Below, in pieces: positions 58,524 to 64,000 of a DNA stretch of 64,000 nucleotides. The DNA is from CAUSWF01 sp963535465 (GTDB taxonomy: Bacteria; Bacillota_I; Bacilli_A; RF39; UBA660): NCBI GenBank assembly GCA_963535465.1, contig CAUSWF010000001.1, positions 1 to 64,000 on the forward strand, read 5' to 3'. Positions within the stretch are counted from its first letter, which is position 1. Each line of letters begins with the position of its first letter. The notes under the pieces were generated by a model. The model searched no databases and was not told the origin of the DNA. It saw nothing but the letters and a program-made list of their open reading frames with translations. The position numbers and the translations under genes are program-made.

Positions 58524-59684
58524 ATGAAATACAAAAGAATATTTTTAATTGTTTTAGATGGGGTAGGAGTAGGAGATGCTCCGGATTGCCTATCTTTTAA
58601 TGATCAAAATAATAATACATTAAAGCATATAGATGATAATTTCCCATTATTTATACCTAATTTAAAAAAGATTGGGTTTATGAATACTACTAATTTAACT
58701 GAGTTAAAGGATGTTGAGGCTTATTATACTATTGCTAAGCCTAAAAATCCTGGTAAAGATTCATTAAATGGTCATTATGAAATGGTAGGTGTTAAGTCTG
58801 ATACTTCTTTTGCTATATTTAATGATGGATTTCCTCGTGAAATATTACAGAGTATAGTAAATGTATCTGGTAGAAAAATACTTGGTAATAAGGCTTCTAT
58901 AAATGGTAATATATTGGAAGAATTAGGGGCTGTTGCGAAGAATTATGGAGCTTTAATAGTATTTACTACTGGTGGTTCTGATTTACATATTGCGGCTCAT
59001 GAAGATATAGTACCTATAGCATCTCTTTATACTTATTGTGAGAAATTAAGAGATTTATCTGATAATTTTAATTGGAAGATTGCTCGTATTATTGCAAGAC
59101 CTTTTACTGGTAAAGAAAAATATAGATTTATATCTTCTGCAAGAAAAGATTATTCTAAAGAACCTCCAAGTCCTGGTGTTTTAGAAGCTATTAGGAATAA
59201 AGGGTATGATGTTATAGGCATTGGTAAAGTTAATGATATATTTGGTAGTAATAGAATAAATAAAAATATTAAGGCTAGTGATAATAATGAGTCTATTAAT
59301 AAATTATTAAATATAATGGAAAAAGAGTGGAGTGGGTTATGCTTTGTTAACCTACCCGACTTTGATAATTATGGTCATTTAAAAGATACAGAGAATTTTG
59401 CTAAAGCTATAGAAGAATTTGATGTTAATATACCTATTATTCAAAATAAATTAGAATTAGATGATTTACTAATAATAACTGCTGATCATGGTAATGATCC
59501 TACTGCTGCGACAAATGCTCATACTCGTGAAAATTTACCTGTAATAATTTATGGCCGTAATTTACGTGAACCTAAGTTACTTGATTCATTTAATTCATTA
59601 AGTGTCATAGGAGCAACTATAGCTGATAATTTTGAAGTTAACGATAATTCATTTGGTGAAAGTATACTAGATAAATTAATATAG
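58524..59684 (+). CDS. deoB: Phosphopentomutase
   Basis: Interconverts (deoxy)ribose 1- and 5-phosphates in nucleoside salvage. It belongs to the alkaline-phosphatase-like metalloenzyme family: IFLIVLDGVGVGDAPD gives metal Asp, DSLNGHYEMVGV the conserved phosphate-binding region, TTGGSDLHIAAHE further ligands, LPDFDNYGH more ligands, and IITADHGNDPTAATNAHTRE the final Asp-His-His. The 386-residue length is typical. AAGGAGT lies just before the start, 2 bases after xerD. It is the last gene before the operon terminator. Confidence 0.96.
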   Translation: MKYKRIFLIVLDGVGVGDAPDCLSFNDQNNNTLKHIDDNFPLFIPNLKKIGFMNTTNLTELKDVEAYYTIAKPKNPGKDSLNGHYEMVGVKSDTSFAIFNDGFPREILQSIVNVSGRKILGNKASINGNILEELGAVAKNYGALIVFTTGGSDLHIAAHEDIVPIASLYTYCEKLRDLSDNFNWKIARIIARPFTGKEKYRFISSARKDYSKEPPSPGVLEAIRNKGYDVIGIGKVNDIFGSNRINKNIKASDNNESINKLLNIMEKEWSGLCFVNLPDFDNYGHLKDTENFAKAIEEFDVNIPIIQNKLELDDLLIITADHGNDPTAATNAHTRENLPVIIYGRNLREPKLLDSFNSLSVIGATIADNFEVNDNSFGESILDKLI

Positions 59685-59719
59685 ACCCCCTATCACATAT
59701 AAAATAGAGTAGGAAGTAT

Positions 59720-59744
59720 AAAGGTACCTTAAGGTATCTTTTTT
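59720..59744 (+). terminator. Terminator after deoB
   Basis: AAAGGTACCTT pairs with AAGGTATCTTT (one G-T pair) and is followed by TTT. Confidence 0.75.
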
Positions 59745-59981
59745 AGGCGTATTTAGACGCATTTAACTATTAAAAGTTATATAGTAATACACTTAAAATT
59801 AAAATAGAATATTGTAGATACTATATAAATAATAATATAAAGTTGCATATATAATAATAATTATATTATATATATAATGAGAATTACATATAATGCTTAA
59901 TAATATAATAGTAGTAGTAGTAATATTATATTATTTATATTAGTTAACATAATATCAATTATAGGAAGTTGTTAAATGTAA
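59745..59981. other. AT-only-like intergenic stretch with an inverted repeat
   Basis: No gene is visible. The sequence is almost pure A/T with TAATA and TATATA runs. AATAATATAAT (59901-59911) and ATTATATTATT (59927-59937) form an 11-base inverted repeat around GTAGTAGTAGTAA. It may only reflect composition. Confidence 0.4.
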
Positions 59982-60007
59982 TAAAAATAGAAGAGTTATA
60001 CTCTTCT
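59982..60007 (-). terminator. Terminator of the XRE regulator gene
   Basis: On the minus strand TAGAAGAGT pairs with ACTCTTCTA and is followed by TTTTTATT. The stem overlaps the stop codon. Confidence 0.75.
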
Positions 60008-60757
60008 AGATTCTATTTCAGCTATTTTATCCATTAGTTCTTTATAATTATCTTCGTTTATTTCTGTGTAGCCTAATTCTTTTAGTGCTTGAATTTTCGC
60101 AGCATTTAATTCTAATGTTCTAGATAATTTTTCTTCTTTTTGTTTCATAATATCATTTTCAAATTCTTCGTGGATCTTAGTTAGTTTAGTTTTAGACGCA
60201 TTACCACTTTGATATATTTTCATAGCACTATATATGATTGACTCAAATATATATTGTTTTTCTTTATTGAAGTTAAATTCATTTGGAGGAATATAGCCTA
60301 ATACTTTGTTTATATATCCTAATGAATATTTTAACTCTTCATGAGTATCCATACTCTTTAAGAAATTATATAAATAATTAAATGCTGTTATGTTTTTTGG
60401 ATTATCTTGGATTCTATATTTTAATAAGTTAATTATGTCAGTTAATAATTCTTGTTCTTTTTTATTAAATCCTTTGATACCATCTATATTCTCTCTCATA
60501 TTAGTATTTTTAACACCTTCATTAAGTCTATTTTCAACAGACATAATATAGTCAGCATCTATTTTTACATCTTTAATATTATCTATTTTATCTATTTCTA
60601 ATAAATTTAATAATTTAGTAGATTTTTCTTTAGGCCATTTAGAGATATCTTCAAAGGCTAAATAATTATATAACATTTGTCTAGATACTCCTAAATATTT
60701 TGCTAAACGTACTTTACTTATTCCTAATTCACTTAATACTTTATTTAACTCTTCCAT
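59996..60757 (-). CDS. XRE-family helix-turn-helix regulator
   Basis: A 253-residue regulator. The N-terminal HTH is LNKVLSELGISKVRLAKYLG followed by VSRQMLYNYLAFED (about 4-38). The rest is helical, rich in Glu/Lys/Asn/Ile, with no recognised sensor domain. The last 60 residues (REEKLSRTLELNAAKIQALK-like) look like a coiled coil suitable for dimerisation. GGAGACAATT precedes the start. The promoter has a palindrome just upstream of its -35 box, which may be its own operator. Confidence 0.82.
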   Translation of the reverse strand: MEELNKVLSELGISKVRLAKYLGVSRQMLYNYLAFEDISKWPKEKSTKLLNLLEIDKIDNIKDVKIDADYIMSVENRLNEGVKNTNMRENIDGIKGFNKKEQELLTDIINLLKYRIQDNPKNITAFNYLYNFLKSMDTHEELKYSLGYINKVLGYIPPNEFNFNKEKQYIFESIIYSAMKIYQSGNASKTKLTKIHEEFENDIMKQKEEKLSRTLELNAAKIQALKELGYTEINEDNYKELMDKIAEIESRRV

Positions 60758-60785
60758 AATTGTCTCCTATATAATATCTAATAAT

Positions 60786-60827
60786 ATTATATGTATTATA
60801 TTTATAATAATCAAGTGTAAATTTACA
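60786..60827 (-). promoter_or_regulatory. Promoter of the XRE gene with an upstream palindrome
   Basis: On the minus strand TTGATT (60814-60809) and TATAAT (60791-60786) form -35 and -10 boxes with a 17-base spacer. The perfect 12-base palindrome TGTAAATTTACA (60816-60827) abuts the -35 box and is a candidate operator. Confidence 0.65.
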
Positions 60828-60915
60828 TTTTACCTACTCTACTCTATTTATATGTTATTTAATATTTTACAATTACTACTATTTAATATATAATTATTGA
60901 TGATTGAGGTGTATT

Positions 60916-61011
60916 ATGAATAAAAAATTAGTAAAAATAGTAACTATTATATTATTGCTTGCTATGGCAGCAGGAACAATTAGTTTAATAATAAATGCAT
61001 TTTTGCAATAA
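60916..61011 (+). CDS. 31-residue single-span membrane protein, Prli42/DUF4044-like
   Basis: A 31-residue protein: a short basic N-terminus (MNKKLVKIV) followed by one membrane segment TIILLLAMAAGTISLIINA. Length, basic start and LLAMxAGT-like helix resemble the tiny Firmicutes stressosome-associated Prli42 / DUF4044 proteins. GATTGAGGTG gives a good ribosome site and a terminator follows. With so few residues the family match is tentative. Confidence 0.6.
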   Translation: MNKKLVKIVTIILLLAMAAGTISLIINAFLQ

Positions 61012-61014
61012 ATA

Positions 61015-61045
61015 AAAAATCGAATTATTTCGATTTTTATTTTTA
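61015..61045. terminator. Terminator between the mini-protein and glycine-rich genes
   Basis: AAAAATCGAA pairs with TTCGATTTTT around TTAT, followed by T-rich sequence. It also reads correctly for the minus-strand gene ending at 61043. Confidence 0.8.
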
Positions 61046-62134
61046 CATTTGAGTGATTCTTGCGTGGCCATTTCCACTATGTCCGTTTGCACTACTACCA
61101 TTTGGCTCATACATTCTAGTTAAGCTTCCTTTTGTATTAGTCCAACTATATCCATTACCATCAATCATTACAGTGTCAGTAAAATATACAGTTGAATAAT
61201 TTATAGAACAAGTATTATCAGTAGTTCCAGTAGTACACCAAGAAAATCGTGGTTTAATATTTGTAGGAGTAGAAGTAAGAGCTACTGCAACACAACCTGT
61301 ATGTCCGGAAATATAAGAAGAACCTCCGCCTCCAATACCGCCACCATTACTGTTGCAAGATTTAAATCCGCCACCGCCTCCGAAGTAGCCTCCGCCTCCT
61401 CCAGAACCAGATTCGCCGCCATCACCACCATATCCAAAACCACCATTACTAGCTCTACCTTTTACAGCACCACCAAAACATTGATGAGTAAATGATGTAG
61501 TATCGGCACCTGCACCACCTGCAGTTTGAGTACCACCTTTTCCACAATTTAAACCATTATCAGCACCACCAGTTACATAAATACCTGTAAGCCCACCACC
61601 ATGAGAAGCTTCGTAACCACCAGTACCACCAGCAGCAACCATAATACGTGTTTTTAAACTATCAAAATCATTCCAAGCACCATCTAATATTCTAACATCA
61701 GTTGCACCTCCGCCACCATATCCATAAAATACAGTGGTACCTTGGCTATAAGATCTGCCGCCTCCATTCCAGCCTCCACTAAAACCATTACTAGCTCCTT
61801 GACTTCCAACATAAATATATAATTTTTGTCCTTTTGTCAATGAAATTATTCCACTAGTATATGCTCCTTTCGAACCAGAATAACCAAAACTAGCACTTGG
61901 ATCTTTACCACCTTGTGCACCCCATAATTCTATTTTATATTTACTAGTATAAGGTACATCAAAAACTTGATAATTACCCGTATAAGAATAATCACGAACA
62001 TATTTATTTACTGTAAGAATACTACCATTTATTGAATTAGAAAAATAGTATTTAGAATATGTAGTATTAATAATGAAACTAATAAGTACTATAATCATAA
62101 TAGTCAAAATGATTTTTATCGCTTTTTTCTTCAT
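61043..62134 (-). CDS. Secreted glycine-rich surface protein
   Basis: A 363-residue protein with an N-terminal membrane/signal segment (about 4-26: AIKIILTIMIIVLISFIIN). The mature part matches the bacterial glycine-rich fold seen also in ALK/LTK receptors: FDVPYTSKYKIELWGAQGG opens it, then Gly/Ser/Tyr-rich blocks (YGYGGGGATDVRI, GGDGGESGSGGGGGYFGGGG) and paired cysteines. The domain starts as YxGxYQxFxVP after a short linker. Base composition is visibly richer in G/C than its neighbours, driven by glycine codons. The start at 62134 follows AAAGGT; an ATG at 62194 has no site. Confidence 0.82.
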   Translation of the reverse strand: MKKKAIKIILTIMIIVLISFIINTTYSKYYFSNSINGSILTVNKYVRDYSYTGNYQVFDVPYTSKYKIELWGAQGGKDPSASFGYSGSKGAYTSGIISLTKGQKLYIYVGSQGASNGFSGGWNGGGRSYSQGTTVFYGYGGGGATDVRILDGAWNDFDSLKTRIMVAAGGTGGYEASHGGGLTGIYVTGGADNGLNCGKGGTQTAGGAGADTTSFTHQCFGGAVKGRASNGGFGYGGDGGESGSGGGGGYFGGGGGFKSCNSNGGGIGGGGSSYISGHTGCVAVALTSTPTNIKPRFSWCTTGTTDNTCSINYSTVYFTDTVMIDGNGYSWTNTKGSLTRMYEPNGSSANGHSGNGHARITQM

Positions 62135-62208
62135 AAATATACCTTTCATATATTGGGTTATCATTAAACTAATTATACAGTATTTTAAAGACATTTCAAA
62201 TAACTAAG

Positions 62209-62745
62209 CTAAATATTTATCATATGAAGATTATTTTTACATTCGTTACCAATTGTCGTAGAATTACCATGACCAGGATGTAATTTTATATCAGTAGGAT
62301 AAGCTTTTAGTTTTTTTAGCGAATCTATTAATTCATCATAACTGCCACCAGGCAAATCACATCTACCAACATCACCTTCAAATATAAAATCACCAACAAA
62401 CATATTATTACTATCATTAAATAAAAATGATACCGAATCTTTAGAATGTCCAGGAGTATAAATAACATTAAACTTAAAATCACCTATAGAATACTCTTTT
62501 TCCTGCAAATTACTTCTTTTAAATATCTTAATACTCCTCTTAGTTAAAAAGTTCCTTAAAGCCCCAATATGATCGAAATGAGAGTGTGTTATAAGCACAC
62601 CTAATACTCTATAATCACCTACTACTTTTTTAATTTTTATAAATTCATCTCCAGGATCTACTACTAAACAAGTTTTATCTATATCATTTTTTAAAACATA
62701 ACAATTTTCTTCTAATACTCCAACTACTACTTTTTCTATATTCAT
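62209..62745 (-). CDS. Metallo-beta-lactamase-fold hydrolase (glyoxalase II-like)
   Basis: A 178-residue hydrolase of the MBL superfamily. The zinc motif is ITHSHFDHIG (HxHxDH), with further ligands in YTPGHSKDSVSF, MFVGDFIFEGDVGRCDLPGG and the closing LHPGHGNSTTIG. This compact form is common in Firmicutes and is usually annotated as a glyoxalase II-like thiolester hydrolase; the substrate is not evident. It overlaps the upstream gene by 4 bases, so the two are co-transcribed on the minus strand. Confidence 0.88.
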   Translation of the reverse strand: MNIEKVVVGVLEENCYVLKNDIDKTCLVVDPGDEFIKIKKVVGDYRVLGVLITHSHFDHIGALRNFLTKRSIKIFKRSNLQEKEYSIGDFKFNVIYTPGHSKDSVSFLFNDSNNMFVGDFIFEGDVGRCDLPGGSYDELIDSLKKLKAYPTDIKLHPGHGNSTTIGNECKNNLHMINI

Positions 62746-63467
62746 TTTATCAAATCCTTACTTTCAAATATTATATTATAATTATTATCAATTCTAAAAC
62801 TATATCTATAATTACCACTCACTAATTCTTCTTTTAATTTATTACCTGCTATAGAGTAGTATTTTACTTCTTCTTCTAAATATATATTTGTAGACTTACT
62901 ATATGCTTTAATTAGTTTAGCATCTTTTCTAAATGGTATATACACTTCACCATGCATTTTCCCACTTACAAATTCTCCTCTTTCAGGAATATACTGATAT
63001 TCTATAATTGATGATGCTATATCATTTAATTCTACTTTATTATTTTCTCCAAATAATATATTTAATTGTAATTTTAAATCTTCTTCTTTAAAACTAGTAG
63101 GAATATATCCTTCTTTTTTACATGAATATAGAGGATTTTTCCCTTCTACATATAAATTACAATTAGATCCATGTATTTTATTGTTTGGTAGCGATCTATA
63201 TGCTAGATATAATTTCATTTTATTATTTATTTTTCCTAATGTATCATTATCTTCTTTTTCATTTGTAGAAAAAGTATTATATAAATACTTAACTATAGTA
63301 CTATTATTATCTAAAATAGTAGTTTCTCCATTATTTATTTTAGGAGAATAATAATTTTTTAAATATTTTACTTCTTTTAGATATAGAAAGTAACATGTTA
63401 TTCCACTTAACAATAAAAATATATTTATAAAAAATAAAAAGCCTACTAAAAATCCATTCTTCTTCAT
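62742..63467 (-). CDS. Membrane-anchored protein of unknown function
   Basis: A 241-residue protein with one N-terminal membrane segment (about 5-28: GFLVGFLFFINIFLLLSGITCYFLYL) and an extracellular domain containing two cysteines (GSNCNLYV, LYSCKKEGY), a repeated YxPERGEFVSGKMHG phrase and beta-rich ending. No recognised family. It overlaps the hydrolase gene by 4 bases and has AAGGGG before its start. Confidence 0.72.
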   Translation of the reverse strand: MKKNGFLVGFLFFINIFLLLSGITCYFLYLKEVKYLKNYYSPKINNGETTILDNNSTIVKYLYNTFSTNEKEDNDTLGKINNKMKLYLAYRSLPNNKIHGSNCNLYVEGKNPLYSCKKEGYIPTSFKEEDLKLQLNILFGENNKVELNDIASSIIEYQYIPERGEFVSGKMHGEVYIPFRKDAKLIKAYSKSTNIYLEEEVKYYSIAGNKLKEELVSGNYRYSFRIDNNYNIIFESKDLIK

Positions 63468-63557
63468 TTGTATACCCCTTTACTATAATAATTTTATTAT
63501 AATTATTTATTATTTTCAAGAATATATTTTTTTGTTAAAATTAAATAAGAGGTATTA

Positions 63558-64000
63558 ATGAAAAAGATAATATTATTATTAATTACTATATTAATGACTG
63601 GATGTTTTCATGATCCATATAAAAAACCTGACGATGTGTATTTTAAATTGAATACTTTGGAAATTTATAACAATTATAAAATAAGTGAATTAGTTAGAGA
63701 TACTAATGTCTTAATAGAAAATAAAAATGATAAAATATTTCCTAAATCTTTTGATAATAATCATGCAGAGATAAAATATACTTATAAAAAGAAAAATTAT
63801 ATTTACAAGGTAACTTATAAAGCAAAAGATAGCGTTCCTCCTCAATTTTTAGAATATAGAAAGTCTACTACTCTATTAATAAATAAAGATAGAAATTTGT
63901 GTGATATTAATAGAATTGATAATGCATCTAAAAAAGTTAAATGTGAAATAATTGGTGAATATGATATCAAAAAAGTTGGAGTTTATGATATCGAGTATGT
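63558..64000 (+). CDS. Lipoprotein of unknown function, cut by the window end
   Basis: An open frame of 147 codons running off the right edge. The signal peptide ends in LMTGC (lipobox near residues 12-16). The later part, AKDSVPPQFLEYRKSTTLLI followed by CEIIGEYDIKKVGVYDIEY, resembles a bacterial Ig-like module in which a domain boundary is marked by D-x-x-P-P and a closing G-x-Y-x-V/I-x-Y strand. It starts after AGAGGTATTA. It diverges from the gene at 62742. Confidence 0.75.
   Translation, partial: MKKIILLLITILMTGCFHDPYKKPDDVYFKLNTLEIYNNYKISELVRDTNVLIENKNDKIFPKSFDNNHAEIKYTYKKKNYIYKVTYKAKDSVPPQFLEYRKSTTLLINKDRNLCDINRIDNASKKVKCEIIGEYDIKKVGVYDIEY

Noticed and set aside
1..64000. CRISPR arrays, rRNA genes, insertion sequences and phage structural genes
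   Set aside because: No regularly spaced direct repeats, rRNA-like sequence, transposase or phage structural protein was seen on either strand.
1..64000. Mycoplasma-type genetic code with UGA as tryptophan
   Set aside because: UGA ends several genes at the expected family length (mutS, the radical SAM gene, perR), and tryptophans at conserved positions are UGG.

Overview
This is a very AT-rich, gene-dense bacterial window. UGA is used as an ordinary stop, often in ATGA gene overlaps. Gram-positive features are common: an alanine T-box leader, RNase HIII, PerR/Fur regulation, strong AGGAGG ribosome sites, and MurC with LiaF-like and VanZ-like envelope proteins. I infer an uncultured AT-rich member of the Bacillota, close to the Bacilli/Erysipelotrichia/walled-Mollicutes gut lineages. 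It has a cell wall and reads the standard code (table 11). I cannot place it more precisely without a search.

Layout. Bases 1-10240 are core genes: oligoendopeptidase F (probably cut at its 5' end by the window), dnaJ, a thymidylate synthase / dihydrofolate reductase / nucleotidase cluster, RNase HIII on the minus strand, a CvpA-like protein and pyruvate phosphate dikinase (ppdK). Bases about 10245-21300 are accessory. The most informative structure here is that the last codons of ppdK recur twice further right as decayed copies (near 16120-16173 and 18262-18327), which implies repeated insertion at the ppdK 3' end. Module 1 (10278-16119) is a tightly coupled seven-gene cluster: HAD phosphatase, archaeal-type radical SAM protein, Asp/Glu racemase-superfamily enzyme, HhH-GPD glycosylase, dNMP-kinase-like protein, PfkB-kinase/P-loop fusion and MazG-like pyrophosphatase. 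It reads as an undescribed nucleotide-modifying or nucleotide-policing system. Module 2 (16174-18261) holds a tiny ORF, an APH(3')-like phosphotransferase, a decayed gene and an acetyltransferase. Module 3 (from 18328) holds a divergent adenosine-deaminase-family protein with two small proteins that look like paralogues of each other, then a TfoX-N protein.

Bases 21335-39182 contain a PerR-peroxiredoxin operon with a visible operator, a very large protein with a HEPN-like N-terminus, several secreted or surface proteins (InlB-repeat/LRR protein, repeat lipoprotein, metallopeptidase), AlkD, VanZ/RDD, a tiny zinc-ribbon protein, MurC, a LiaF-like protein, an acyltransferase and a hybrid histidine kinase. 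Bases 39192-49562 are mostly housekeeping: tRNA-Glu(CUC), exonuclease III, enolase, TsaC, tRNA-Gln(CUG), GltX, MutS, NusB and XseA/XseB. Bases 52706-59744 form an operon led by an alanine-type T-box: two small nucleotide-kinase-like proteins, alaS, holA, xerD and deoB. The right end has an XRE regulator with a candidate operator, a 31-residue membrane protein, a glycine-rich surface protein, a metallo-beta-lactamase-fold hydrolase and a lipoprotein cut by the window.

Family names come from recognising motifs by eye. No database search, folding program or composition calculation was run.
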